Shown: one piece after another, positions 44,601 to 63,364 of the stretch
How positions within the stretch are numbered: position 1 is the first letter of the stretch
Layout: the number at the start of each line of letters is the position of its first letter
DNA from: Arabidopsis thaliana
Lineage: Eukaryota; Streptophyta; Magnoliopsida; Brassicales; Brassicaceae
Direction: 5' to 3'
Assembly (NCBI RefSeq): GCF_000001735.4
Contig: NC_003070.9
Coordinates: forward strand, 17,035,971 to 17,099,970
Length of the DNA stretch: 64,000 nt
Translations under genes and position numbers: made by a program
Notes under the pieces: model-generated
The model's input: the letters and a program-made list of their open reading frames with translations, nothing else
Databases searched by the model: none
Told to the model about the DNA's origin: nothing

Positions 44601-46058
44601 TTTGAAACAACATCTTCTTCCATCATATCAGTTGATCCATTCGTAGAAATGAACTCCGAAAATGATGGAGAGAAGAGAATTCTTCTTAATGACGAACTTG
44701 CACATTTAATTCTTTCTACCTAAAAGATAAGCTGCAGATCATTGACGCGTAAAATATTTATCAAAGGTGAGGCAATAAAGTACAAGGAAAGTAAATATTA
44801 CCACTTCATCCATGGGTTTTCCCTCTATTGGTTCCATAATATCAAGACAGGTATTAAGTTCCACACAGAGCTGATCCTTCTCATGCTTTGCCAAGTGAGA
44901 AGAACCGCTGTTACCAAACACATAATTGGTTATAAGTATGTCAAATCCATGATGAACAAAATAATCATTTTCACACTGACATAAGTGGACCTGTACGAAT
45001 CCTAAAGTAGATCAAAGAAATGGTATACAGAGAGAGACTCACCCTCCATCAGTTTTCATAGCAGAAATAATGATCTCTCCTTCATATTGACCAGGAGGCT
45101 GCCCAGTAGGAACGTCTATTGAGACCCAAATGACACTTGTTTCTCTACAACAGGAAGCATTCCGGCTATGTCAGTCTCAGGAAATAAGACAGCAATGTCA
45201 CCACATACCAGATTAAGAAATTGGACTAGTGAGTGGTCGTACCCTGGAAATAAGCTAAGTTGAGAAACAGGCAAATCAAGGGGCACCAAAGCATCAGGAA
45301 CGCCTAAGACAGGCACCACTCGCCGCAACTTTAGTGACTGGCCAACAACCAATCTGCGATGATACAGGAACCATGTCAAAATATGAAAATATTACATTTG
45401 ATACCAAAGATATCATTTACATGTTCTCCAAAGAAGAGGATAAACATGATCAAGGTTTAACAGCTCACCTATCTCCAGCAGAAGAGCATAAGTCACTGCA
45501 CTGAACCTGAACAATCCCGGAAGGGCTGGAAGCAGCCCAAGAAACTTTAGGACGCATGGCTATCTGAAAACTTTCTCTTTCATTTCTAGCCGCCAAAAGA
45601 TTTATCTGTAGAAACACAATATGGAAGCCATATGTAACTCATGCATCAACTCATAAGAAACAGAACGATAAATCAGTTATTGATATAACTCCTCTAAAAG
45701 AGATCTTCTGTATCATCCCCACGGACCCCACCTTTCAAACTAGTTCATAGAATAGGACCAGGTACCATTCCACTAGAATATTTACAGCTAATTCAGAGTT
45801 AAAGCTTTTGGACTCCATAAACACCTAACAGAACATAAGAATAAACACTAACCACAAGCATACAAATAGAAAGCTTACAGGCTCTAGAGCTCGAGGTGTT
45901 TCTTGTGAACCAACATTAACTGTATTAGGCATACACCAAACATTCACCAAATCAGCAGTTGGAACCTCTGATGGATCTGTAGATTGTTTAAGTGGCTCAG
46001 CATCATTAAACCCATAAGCTGTTCCTCCACCAGCCACTCCTTCTACTGGCACAGTCAT
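41645..46058 (-). CDS. DUF4091 (GH123-like) domain protein
   Basis: Predicted glycoside-hydrolase-like protein, probably At1g45150. Automated annotation has called this gene an N-acetylglucosaminyltransferase, which the sequence does not support. About fourteen coding exons from ATG 46058 to the stop at 41645 give about 637 residues. The N-terminal half (NLLAARNERESFQIAMRPKV; PVLGVPDALVPLDLP; IWVSIDVPTGQPPGQYEGEI) is the usual beta-sandwich seen before DUF4091. The C-terminal half is barrel-like: YFYLWDEPLNMEHFDNVRKM, EEWWTYICLGPSDPHPNWHL, GGTGFLYWGANCYEKATVPS and GDGVLYYPGEVFSSSSEPV. WDEP carries the likely acidic pair. No signal peptide is seen at this start. A spliced 5' UTR exon near 46,360 is possible. 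Splice borders fit GT-AG, with one border uncertain by 1 nt. Confidence 0.85.
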
Positions 46059-46359
46059 CTCTTGAGATACTACAAAATTCTCAAAAACGATTAAAGATTG
46101 TCTTCAATCATCTATAAGCTAATTTCTACAATCACTTTCCAATTTCAAATAAAAACTACGAAATAGAAGCTAGCTTATGAAATCTTCAAGCGTTTCGTTC
46201 TCAAAGAAGCACATCGAGTGATAAATTTTCATCAACTCCTATTGAGATAATCTCGAGAAAACGACGGAGAATTGCGATAGTAGAGAAGAAATTGAAAATT
46301 GAGTATGTGATTGTACCGTACGAAAGAGAATTGAGTCTTATTATTACCATTGTTGTCCA

Positions 46360-47843
46360 TTTTTTTTTTTGGTTTTCCGAGAAAGTCGCAGAGAATCTGG
46401 AGATTCTTTCAGGGCTTGAAGAAGGAGGAGAGACGATCGCGTTTTGCGAGAGATTTGTGAAAGGAAGCCAAAGAACACGTAAGGGAGTTCAATTTCAAGC
46501 TTTTTGTTTTGTTTTGTTTTTCTTAGCCGTCGTGGCTAAACTGAAAAAGTAGCTTGCAGGCTTTAACTCATTGAAGCTTTTTTGCTGCAATATTCTTTTG
46601 GGAATTTGCAACAAAATGGTTTATGAAATAAAAGAGAGTTAAATTTTTTTTTATCCACCCTAAATTTTGTTTAAAAAAAAAAAAACACTTTAAATTTGTC
46701 AACTATAGAAATTTTTTTACATATTTTTAGAAGATTTCTTATTGATTAGTTGATTTTATAACCAAAATCATATGTTATTTGATTATTAATTTGTTCACTA
46801 TTAAAATACAAAAATCTTTTAAGCCATGTTTTATCTAATTAAATTTACAGATTTTAATCTTCTTATTTTTTTTATACCTTTTTAATTTTTGAAGCTAATT
46901 TGGTTTTCTAAGTAACACTAATTATTTATAGTCAGTTTTTACAAAAAAAAAAATTGTCGTCTTAAATTTATTATTTATTACAAATTATGATAAGACGATG
47001 CATTTTACTCCTTCTCCATGCTCTTCATGCACACCTTCAATGATCTTCTCTGCGTAGAATCCTGGCGAACGGCTATAATTATACATCGTTGGAGATCTCT
47101 TGTAGTTCATTAATCTGCAAATCTTCTAATAAATGGTAGTATTGGGACTCAACCTCATACCTCTTAGTGTAGAACCATTAATGAACCCTTCCACCAAAGT
47201 TTTTACAATTAAAACTTAAAATAAAAGAAAAGCCTTAATTAATCACCCCATAATCTAGTAGGGGTAGTTTTTCATAACATGAAGAATACTGAAAGCATGT
47301 ACAGTATGTTGCGTCATCATCATAAGCTGTTATTTGCCTAAGGTGTGTTAGTCTCTTAAGTCCTTTGTAGTCTTTGGACTGATTCGAAAGATTAGTGTGA
47401 TCTCATTATGAAATAACTTTCTCAAATCTTTTTTTGCCAATAATCAGAAACCGCTTTTTTTTTTTCATTGACGGTGACCTTGGTGGGATTGATGCAAGTT
47501 TTGGTCTTGTCTTCTGATAGAGTGATGAAGACTTCTTTCGAGAATAAAAGTTATGGAAGTGGGATGCCCATAATTCAGTAACCAAAGCGCTCTCTTATTT
47601 CCATCAGCCTCAATACACACAAGCTTATACACATGTATATGTGTGTTGTTGCCACGCAATAAATACTTGGATTTGCATTTGAAATGGTTCCAAATCAATT
47701 TATGACAAAACTGAAAATAATTACCCAAAGACCTTGAGGTAACAATTTCAGCATAGTAGCAGCAGCAGCTACAACGGTCAAAGCAGGGCGCAAACCAGAG
47801 AAAACAGCGGACTAAGGCCACCTTTGACGGTTGTAGGAGAGCT
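46360..47843. other. Intergenic between DUF4091 gene and IRE4 3' end
   Basis: AT-rich; no supported gene. Plus-strand ORF 46,292-46,552 and minus-strand ORF 47,465-47,914 lack any domain; the latter overlaps the IRE4 last exon in a different frame. Confidence 0.5.
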
Positions 47844-54307
<6,464 letters not shown>

Positions 54308-54957
54308 AGCAAAATCAATGAGAAATTCCGAAAAGAAAACCCTAATACCTCCAAGCTCTGGCGTCTCCGGTATGAAGAGCCGCTTTCATCGCCGGAAGAA
54401 GCGACGAGGAAGGTGAAACTAGGAACGGCGATGAGAGAATCGGAATCCAGAGTGAGGTCGGCGATGAGGAAGAAGACGATGACGATGATGATGATGAGAC
54501 GAAGAAGAAGAAGGATTCATGGTTTTGGTGAGAGCTTAAGTGCTCAATGGGGTTGGTTGGTTTTTAGGCTTCAACGACTCGCGGCCGTGACATCTTTCAA
54601 TTTTTATTAATTGTTTTATTTGATCTGTTACCGTTTCAAAACCCAAAACAAATTATTTTTTTAATGAGCACACAACACATGGGAAAGATATTCTGATTCA
54701 TGAATTACAATAATAATAAATCTCTGTTTGAAAAAAATCTTTGATATTTTACTTTTTCGATTAGTTTTTTCTATCTAAATATTGGTTGTATATGTATATG
54801 TTTATTGATAACTATGTAATTCTAATTCCTGATTCAAGTTAATAAAGTAAGATGTTAGAAACCCGAAACAAAAGTATATTTGTACCAATTTAATTTTTAT
54901 GAGAAAGCAACACATGGGAAAAAGATATACTGATTTTGTTTGTACATCTATATCAAA

Positions 54958-55140
54958 TAGGCCTGTTACGGATCCGGATATCCGGTATTTTGGAGGTATC
55001 CGGATCCGTATCCGTAACAGGCGGATCCGTCATTTCAGTCTCCGGATCCGTATCCGCCAACCCCTGATATTCGGGATCCTGAAGTCCGTGAAAAAGTACG
55101 AGTATCCGCGGATATCCGGATCTGATCCGGTTTTTTTTAT
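54958..55140. repeat. Left subterminal GGATCC/GGATATCC repeat cluster of the hAT element
   Basis: Repeated ATCCGGATCCGTATCCG, GGATATCCGGTA and GGATATCCGGATC motifs. The matching right cluster is at about 55,503-55,672. Confidence 0.85.
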
Positions 55141-55682
55141 CATCTTCTCTCCTCCCGAACACAAGCAACCGAACTTCACCACCAAGATTCTTCCCAGAAA
55201 AAACAGCTCCAAATCTGCAACGAAAGAGTGAATCCAACGCCAAGGAGAAGAGGAAGAGATAGAGGCAGCGGTTGTTTCGGTGGAGGTTGAGGATGAGGAT
55301 GATTTGGTGGAGGAGGATGACGATTTGGTGCCATGGTGGTAGAGATGGTCGTTTGGTGGAGGCTGGTGTCTAGAGGAATGAGTGAGGAAGATGAAAGGAT
55401 TAGATTTTTTGGAAAATGGGCCAAGATATGAGCTGGAAAATATCATAATTTTAATTTTTAATATGGCCCAATAAAACCCATAAACATAAAACATTGAATA
55501 TTACCGGATCCGGATATCCGGTCATATTTTTTATTATTATCCGGATCCGGATCCGTATCCGGCGGATATGAAATATTACTATCCATATCCTGAACCGTTT
55601 CACACGGATATCCGGTTTTTTGGATCGGATCCCGGTTCCAGATACGGATACCCGCGGATCCCGGATATTTGTCCCAGGGCTA
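54958..55682. mobile_element. Non-autonomous hAT-type element, 725 bp, perfect 8-bp TSD
   Basis: The left end TAGGCCTGTTACGG and the inverted right end TAGCCCTGGGAC match at 7 of the first 8 positions. The element is flanked by ATATCAAA at 54950-54957 and 55683-55690, an exact 8-bp duplication as for hAT transposons. Both subterminal regions are packed with GGATCCGGATATCCG-type palindromes, probably transposase-binding sites. The centre encodes no transposase; Pro/Ser-rich minus-strand ORFs have no domain and may be captured or chance sequence. It lies between IRE4 and the next intergenic block. Confidence 0.88.
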
Positions 55683-55690
55683 ATATCAAA

Positions 55691-58345
55691 TGTTTATGAA
55701 TAATAAATCTTATTTTTGAAAAATAAAAAAGAGGGTAATAAATCTGTCTATTAAATGCTCCTCAACTAAATACATAAAATAAAAATGGCCTGTCCTCAGT
55801 AAAGGGTGTGAACAAAAGTGTCTAACTATTATTAAATTTATTTAAGGTCACCAATAATGCGTCTCCATATTGCTTTGATCATATTGTATCCTATTTAGAT
55901 CTGGTATCATCAGTTGCTCAGGTTTAGTTGTCTCTTTCGTTTGGACTTAAGCTTCTCTTCCTCGATTATATTATTTTGTTAGTTTGGAGTTGAGCTCTTT
56001 GGTTATGTCTAGTATCTATCTCATTTAGTATTAACTATTAAGCGATGTTTGGCTTAATTACTTATTCGTTGTGGCGTTGAAAGGTTTAAGTGGGTCTCGA
56101 TTATCTTACGGTTTATTCAGGAGACCCTTGACAAAGACACACTCATAGAGAAGATGCATCTTGTGCGGATAAGACCAAAATCCACTCTCATGTTTCCGTC
56201 ATTTTGTGTTGAAGCCTGTTTTCATATATTATTATGCGGGAAGTTCTTATAGTGTGTTTCGAGAGTCTTGAGACAAGTTGGGTTTGATTTTTACAATGTA
56301 TCAAAATCTTCTTTCCTACTTGTAGGTTATGAAAGATCATTGTGTTTTTCTGTAATTTAACTTTCGTCTTGTTTTTTGTGATTTGTAATCTTTCCAAAAT
56401 TCTGATTATCAGTATTTTTTTGGAGAAAAAAAAAAATCTTTCACCAATAAAAATGGTAAAATAAATATCTTTTTGCTACTAAAAATAATCAATTATCTGC
56501 AACTTTAAACATTCATAGGGTTGTAGACATTGAACATTTATAGGGTTGAGGATCCGTAACCGTAACATAACCCGCGTACTATTGTTTATTGGTTAACATT
56601 GAGATTCAATCAACGATATTGTGCACGATCTGTTCTACACGCCCCACTAAAAATTTCCTTTGAAAAGATATTTGGATATGCATCTAAAAGATATGTAATA
56701 TGAAAATTACAATTTTTTATATCTTCAAGATCTTGATCGATGTACACAATTTTTTAAAAGGAATACCAACAATATTCTTCTATTATTATTATTAGATCAT
56801 TATAATATAATAATGAATAGAAAGATTTTGCATCTCTGGATAGTGGATACTTCTTTAAAGTTTTCTGTGATCAAAGATCTGGTCGAAGAAGCACTCATTG
56901 TAACTCGATCGAGTTGTCTTTTTGTTCTAAAAAAAAAACCTTCATCATCTACATAGAGAAAAGATTAAAGTAAACATAGTATTATAAGATATGATTTAAA
57001 ATGTTGAAAGAAAAAAGTCTATTTACCAGTATACTTGTCAATTCCTATAAGATTTTGTGATTAGTGTAGCTAGGTCTTGGCCTACGATGATTTCGATAAT
57101 AATAAAATATATAAATAGAAGAAGTATCAAATGCATGAGTTCTTTTTATTTCAATATAGGAAATGATTAAGAAAGAATTGCAATGGCGAAGAATTAAACA
57201 ATGATTACTGTGTTTTATCGAAAAAGAAAAAGAAAAACAAGCAAACCAAATGTTTGTGATGAACTAATCCTACCGACCACAATTCATATAAATGTATATA
57301 AACTAATCCTACCGACCAAAATTTCTATCATATAATATTAGACCAAATAGATGTTTGTGAATCGTGATATGGTAGGCATTATATTGCACGAACAACGTGA
57401 GTAAACTCTTAGATTCTCCCGTTTGTCCTAAACATAGAAAACGCCAAAAACACACTTAATTAAACTACTTAAACATAGTACATTTGTATATACACACTTG
57501 TTATGTATCTTAAAATTCTATCCTCAAGCAAACAATTATATCATCATCTCAAACAATAAACGTAATATTGTATAAGCGATTAAGCGAAACTACTCGTAGC
57601 ATGGATAATCACTTAGGCTAACAATGGATTATCAAAGTATATACAACGAGTTTTTGTGATGATTAACCGTTGAAAATTTGCTTGATTCATCTTTTCATTG
57701 TCTTTCCAAAAAGATCTGATTCCTTATTAATATATGTTATCAGAAGTCAGAAGAGGTCATCTACTTTTTTTGTTTATTTTTTGACTCCACATAGACACGT
57801 AAATATATTTAATCGTGAAACCGTCCAATGGCTCCCCTGAAACCCAAGAAAGGTGTTTTAAAAGATCTAATATATAATTTAGTATTAAGAAATGACAATT
57901 GTATGATGACAAGATATTACAAAATTAAAACTAGAGAATTTTCAGTCTATGACAAAAATCACAAAACTTTGTATAACAAATTACAAAAATAGTTGTGTCA
58001 TAATATATAATTGTCTAAATACTTTTTGGAAAAGTTTAGGTGATTTTACCTCTAATTTAACTGTTATGAGATATGTAATTTTTTCGTGTAGCATATATAT
58101 TTTATTTTATATAGAAATCTAATCTTACAAAATAGAGGGTAGAATTGAAATAAAATATCTAAATTGTATTTTTTTCAATATATTTACATTGTCCCAATTT
58201 TCATTTTAAGGGGTTATTACGGATTTTGTAATTTTTGGTAGTGGCATTTATGGATTTTTCATATTTGTTAAAATCTTAAGGATTTGTCATTTTTTAACAT
58301 TTAAAAATGTTCATATTTATGTTGTTTTTTTGCTTGCTTAATACT
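55691..58345. other. Gene-poor intergenic DNA
   Basis: No ORF with a domain, no RNA gene seen. AT-rich, with short local duplications such as CTAATCCTACCGACCA (about 57,267 and 57,304). Confidence 0.5.
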
Positions 58346-59370
58346 TGGGTTCACCCCCTAGTATAATCCATCCATACACTCCCTTTTAATGACCAATTAG
58401 AATTTGACATGTCATCTATTTAAAGAATAAATAAATTAAAATCAATAAAACAAAACAAATTCGGTAGAATTTCAATTAAGGAAATTATTTGTTTGAGTTT
58501 ATAAAATAGTGGTTAGAGTTTATATTTTGTGATTAAACGAAATTATATTTTGGTTTGACTTGATAAAATAGTGGTTAGGGTTTAGATTTTGTGATTAAAC
58601 GAAATTATATTTCGGTTTGGGTTAATAAAATAGCGGTTAGGGTTTAGATTTTATGATTAAAACGAAATTATATTTTGGTTTGGGTTGATAAAATAGCGGT
58701 TAGGGTTTAGATTTTGTGATTAAAACGAAATTATATTTCGGTTGGGGTTGATAAAATAGCGGTTAGGGTTTAGATTTTGTGATTAAAACGAAATTATATT
58801 TTGGTTTGGGTTGATAAAATAGCGGTTAGGGTTTAGATTTTTTGATTAAAACGAAATTATATTTCAGTTTGGGTTAATAAAATAGCGGTTAGGGTTTAGA
58901 TTTTGTGATTAAAACAAAATTATATTTCGGTTTGGGTTGATAAAATAGCGGTTAGGGTTTAGATTTTGTGATTAAAATGAAATAATATTTCGGTTTGGGT
59001 TGATAAAATAGCGGTTAGAGTTTAGATTTTGTGATTAAAACGAAATAATATTTCGGTTTGGGTTGATAAAATAGCGGTTAGGGTTTAGGTTTTGTGATTA
59101 AAACGAAATTATATTTCGGTTTGGGTTGATAAAATAGCGGTTAGGGTTTAGATTTTGTGATTAAAACGAAATAATATTTCGGTTTGGGTTGATAAAATAG
59201 CGGTTAGGGTTTAGATTTTGTGATTAAACGAAATTATATTTTGGTTTGAGTTGATAAAATAGTGGTTAAGATTTAATTTATTTATTCTTTAAATAGATGA
59301 CATGTCAAATTCTAATTAGTTAATTAAAAGGGGGTGAATGAATGGATCGACCCCCTAAGGGATGAACCCA
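58346..59370. mobile_element. TIR element with a 63-bp satellite core
   Basis: Terminal inverted repeats of about 90 bp: the left starts TGGGTTCACCCCCTAG and contains AATTAGAATTTGACATGTCA; the right, inverted, starts TGGGTTCATCCCTTAG and contains the same AATTAGAATTTGACATGTCA, both followed by TCTATTTAAAGAATAAATAA. The interior is almost wholly a tandem array. No coding capacity and no clear target duplication were found (9-mers next to the ends match at about 6 of 9 at best). The family was not identified; MULE-type non-autonomous is a guess. Confidence 0.8.
58505..59275. repeat. About twelve tandem 63-bp repeats, each with a telo-box-like TTAGGGTTTAG
   Basis: The unit is built from TTGATAAAATAGCGGTTAGG, GTTTAGATTTTGTGATTAAA and ACGAAATTATATTTCGGTTT. 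GCGGTTAG recurs at about 58633, 58696, 58759, 58822, 58885, 58948 and 59012, so the period is 63 (64 in some units). Edge units have GTGG in place of GCGG and are more diverged, as expected for unequal exchange. Confidence 0.93.
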
Positions 59371-60262
59371 TGAATTGTTCAAAATACATACTTTATACAG
59401 AATATTTAACCCTAGAAATATTCAATATATGACTAAGAATTCAATTGGTAGAAAAGCTTGGAAAGAAACTTATAGGCTATCTATGATATGGCTAAGAATT
59501 CAATATTTTTTGTGCAATAATCAATTTATACTTAGTTTCTAGAAGTAAACCAAATATGCATACACGTTTGGTTCTGCAGTGATGCAGATTGGTAGATGAA
59601 TGTGATATGGTTGCACATGTTGTGAGCCCGTCGGTGTCGCCGCTCTTTTCGCTTACCCTATATGTAGCAGTAGTAGATTGGTGCTTGAAGTACCAACCTG
59701 ATGTGCCCCGCCTAATTGCCATAATGTCTCTCCCAAGTTTTTTTTTATTTACCTAAGAGTTGTATATACTTAGATGTCAAGTTCATAGTTGTTTTGAAGC
59801 TAGAAAGCTGAGAGTGTTTGTTGGAGTTAACCAACAAACAAATACCTCATGGAATTAATTCATAATGTAGAGACTAGAGAGTATGTTGAATGTTGGGTAA
59901 TACTCGTGAAGCTAATTTTGCTGCTTGTGTACTCACTTTGCTTTTGATTCTACTATTATTCTCTCACTAAACCAAGTTCATAAATGGATTGGGGAAAATA
60001 ATTCCATCCTAAATGCAAATTCTTCATGTATTTGTGAGTATTAGCTCGAAATGTTGAATAAAAACACCTTCGTTGACAAACTCTACATTTTTGGGTATTC
60101 TTTTACTACTAATTGGACTCACTAATACTAGAATAGCAATTTTTGTGGTCATTATAGTCTTCACAATGATAAACAAGGAAACGACTAGAAATGTTCTAGA
60201 TTCCTCTGTCAAGACTTTTGAATCCACATCAAACAACCGAAAGAATTGAGACTTTTTGGGAG
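59371..60262. other. Intergenic, OEP24A 3' side
   Basis: No supported gene. Two minus-strand ORFs (59,492-59,722 and 60,024-60,281) have no domain; the second overlaps the OEP24A 3' UTR and last exon in another frame. Confidence 0.45.
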
Positions 60263-61940
60263 CTAAAGTTCCAGGTTCCATGTAGTTTCTGCGGTCAGTT
60301 TTGGCGGCTTCAATTCCTCAGCTAGATTCATTGATGCACATACCTGTTGAAACAGTAAGAGAAACTCATTAACCACGACTGCAAAAAGAACCAATTTTAG
60401 CTAAGTGCTTATGAAACAATGTTTAAAAGATCGATTGCAGCATTCAAGAGAAGTTCTAGTTCCCCATTCACACATTAACATGTTCAACCCAAACTAACCT
60501 ATAAGAAAACCTGGTCGATGGTACAACAAATTATTCAACCCAACCACCAGAACCAAGTAAGAGGAACTTAATCCCTAACCAGAGGATTGTAATTCAAGTC
60601 TCTTGTTAACACTCTCTCAAGATCACCATGCATCTTTTATGCATTAATAAAGATCACACCCATGCCATTAGGAGATTTGCATCATTCATACCAAGTTTAT
60701 ATCACCGCTTAAGCTTCAGTCTTTCTTAAATTCTTAGTAAGCAACAATAGATAAACAACATGGCTGGGTTAAGAATTTTTAACCTACTTGATAGAACTAA
60801 ATGTCATTACAAGAAGAGCAATATAGTCTCATACCTACATGCACATATATGCTTGTTTTAAAGAACAAATTTTGAGAAGAGACAGGACCGTAAGAAGAAA
60901 TGCTAAGATAACAGTATATAAGAGTATCTAGTGTCAACTGTTGGGATAGTGATATATGTAAAATTCAATCTACTCCTGCCAAAAGAAGTAGTGCTATGAA
61001 CAAAAACAGAGAAGTGAAAATAGTATTTACCTTGAAAGATCCAGTTGATTTAGAGTTGTTCGACCATTCCAAACCAAGCATCTTACTAGAAGTCTGATAA
61101 GTTGCCTTGAGATTATCACCACCATAAAGTTTATGAGAAATCGCAAAGTCCCACATATTCTTAGCCACGTCATAACAAGGCTCAAATGTAGCTATCCCTC
61201 CATGAACATAAGTATACTTCAGCTTACAATTCTTTGTACCCACCATGTAATTAGCAGACAACTTGTTTGCTGGATCAATCACAAAACTCCCGTCAACAAT
61301 CGTCCGGTTATCTCCTCTCATATGAATGTAAGTCAGATTCAAAGGCTTCTCTGCAATTCTGATAGTGTTCATAAACTGAAACCTAACATCCTGCAGCATA
61401 AAAACCGAAACTTTTTACTTCAATTTCATTCATTTGCAAAGAATCCATTCAAATAGAACCTTGTGTAACATCCTGCAGCAGAAAAACCGAAAATTTCTAC
61501 TTAAATTTCACTCATTTTTCATAGAATCCATACAAAAATAGAACCTTGTGTAAACTAACATTCTGTAGCATAAAAATCGAAACTTTATACTTCAATTTAC
61601 ACTCCTAACCTAGTTTAATCTCCAAAAACTCTTAACTTTCTCAGAGACTCCATACAATTTCATCCATTTCTCATTCCTTATAGGTTTGAAGCTAAAAGGG
61701 TTAACTTCAAAAACTTGAAACTAAGAAAAAAGGAGTAACCTTTTTAGGGACGTTGTAGTCGATGATGAAGAAGCCAGGCTTCTCAACGGCGAGAGAGAGA
61801 CCATTAAAGCTAGGACCGGCGACGAAGGAAGCATCAGTCATGGTGGCTCGTAGCTTAGCATTGCCGGCGTTGAAGGTAAGCGAAGCAACGCTACCGCTCT
61901 TGTCGACATCGAACTTTCCCTTGAAAGAAGCCTTCATCAT
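60263..61940 (-). CDS. OEP24A: Chloroplast outer envelope pore protein 24A
   Basis: Beta-barrel solute channel of the plastid outer envelope (At1g45170). Three exons (about 61940-61740, 61390-61031, 60343-60263) join in phase, giving 213 codons, the known family length. It starts [20 protein letters not shown]; an in-frame TTG upstream is not used. The middle exon carries the repeated strand signature ([40 protein letters not shown]). The short last exon reads [20 protein letters not shown] and ends NLEL before TAG. There is no cleavable transit peptide, as expected for OEPs. The first intron contains three tandem copies of the 3' splice-site region. Confidence 0.94.
61386..61610 (-). repeat. 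Triplicated 3' splice-site region in OEP24A intron 1
   Basis: ACATCCTGCAGCATAAAAAC (about 61,387), ACATCCTGCAGCAGAAAAAC (about 61,468) and ACATTCTGTAGCATAAAAAT (about 61,559) recur with ATAGAACCTTGTGTAA between them: three direct copies of about 82-90 bp. Each has an AG that could act as an acceptor; the most 3' one gives the intact protein. Confidence 0.85.
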
Positions 61941-61959
61941 GGAATCAATCGGAGAATCC

Positions 61960-63364
61960 AATCGGAATTTTCAGGATAAAACCCATTGAAGTTTTCAAAT
62001 TTGGGCTTTTCGTGGGCTTCTTAAAAATGTATAAAACGCCGTTCCGTGGGCTTCTTAAGAATGTATATAAGGCGGGTTTGAATTGTCTAACGTCCTTTCA
62101 CAATTAACTTCTTTGGATTCGGTTTCATCAACTTTAAAATTTAAGAAAAGAAAGCCGCGTGCGTTTGGTTGGGACGTGAGACAATAGACAAAGACAACTT
62201 CTCACTTCTCAGTTTTTAATTTTGCCAACTTGCTTTTTGTCTTATTTCTTCCCATTTTACCAATTCACATTTTATTACAAAAAAAATAGAACTATATATA
62301 TACACATCTATTACTATATTTTCCAATATTGTGATTCTTTACCTCTTTATTAGCTAAATATGTATTCAAATTTGTCTTTTGGTAACTGCACTTTTTTTAT
62401 TTGACTTTTTCTTAGAAAAGTTTCCATCTTTTCTAATATTTTTGAAAAATATACTGTCTTGATAAATGTGAATTTGAACCTAACCTATATATATGTAATA
62501 ATAATAATAATCTTCTCTCCGGATTCTATTCTCATTTGGTTTGTGTGCTTTGCTTTCGCTTTCCTCAATTCTCTTCTTCTTCATTATTTTTGCCTTTTAC
62601 CTCTTTTCTCTGCAATCGGTTTCTTCTCTCATTGTCTTTGACGAAAGAATCTACCCATAAGAGCGTTTCTTTGCTTTCTCAACCATAACTTTCTCAGATC
62701 GATTGGTTTCTTCAAGCGATTGGTGGGTTATTATTAGCTTTCTGTGTTTTGTTCATCGTAATATTCAATACAATCTCTCGTGACTAAAAATTGAGTTTTT
62801 GAAATAGATTTTAGCATGGGTTGTGATATTTGAATGGATATCTCTGTTTTTAGGAACGAACTTGTTTGGTGTTTCTTTGGCAAAAGGTTATTGCTTTATG
62901 GTTTCACTATGGTGTTTGTATTGGTGGTTTGTTGATACGAATATGTTATTGTTCCTCATGTTGCAGTGTTAGTTTTTGACTTGAGAGTTTGCTAAAGGTT
63001 TGATCTTTATCTTATTTACTGATGCTATTCTTGTTGTAGCTATGTGGATTGTTATAGGTTGCTTGATTTTGATGTTCATGTGTCAAATTGATAATGTAGC
63101 TTTTGTAGCTGATTAATTAAGTATAAAGATTGTAATGCAGTTGAGTTTTTGGTCTTAAGATTAGGCATTGTATATTATACTTTTGCTTGCATATCTTGAA
63201 TTGCTGTATTGTATTTTTCTTTGGCTGAAAGATAACTCCTTATGTATTTCAATGTGAAGGTAACTCTTTTCTTTTTTTTTATTTTAGTTTCCAGGATTTG
63301 CTAGATTGTGAAAAGTGGTGAGAGTCTCTTGATTTGTCAAGTGTCAACTGTGGTTAACGATAGG
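61960..63364. other. Divergent promoter region and 5' UTR intron of the RING gene
   Basis: Between OEP24A and the plus-strand RING gene. From about 62,500 there is CT-rich leader sequence. A likely 5' UTR intron runs from GTGGGTTATT (about 62,722) to TTTTAGTTTCCAG (about 63,294), just before the ATG at 63365. There is no separate gene. Confidence 0.55.

Noticed and set aside
45046..46058. N-acetylglucosaminyltransferase function for the DUF4091 gene
   Set aside because: No GlcNAc-transferase motif is visible; architecture fits DUF4091/GH123-like proteins.
54413..54610. Arg/Met-rich plus-strand ORF
   Set aside because: GA-rich 5' leader of IRE4 read in the antisense direction; simple-sequence artefact.
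55030..55494. 154-residue Pro/Ser-rich minus-strand ORF inside the hAT element
   Set aside because: Low-complexity, crosses the subterminal repeats, no transposase motif.
58505..59275. True interstitial telomere
   Set aside because: The TTTAGGG unit is not itself tandem; it occurs once per 63-bp repeat.
60263..60343. Suspected frameshift in OEP24A exon 3
   Set aside because: Re-reading the T run at about 60,299-60,302 as four bases restores the full 213-codon frame, and neighbouring ORF coordinates agree.
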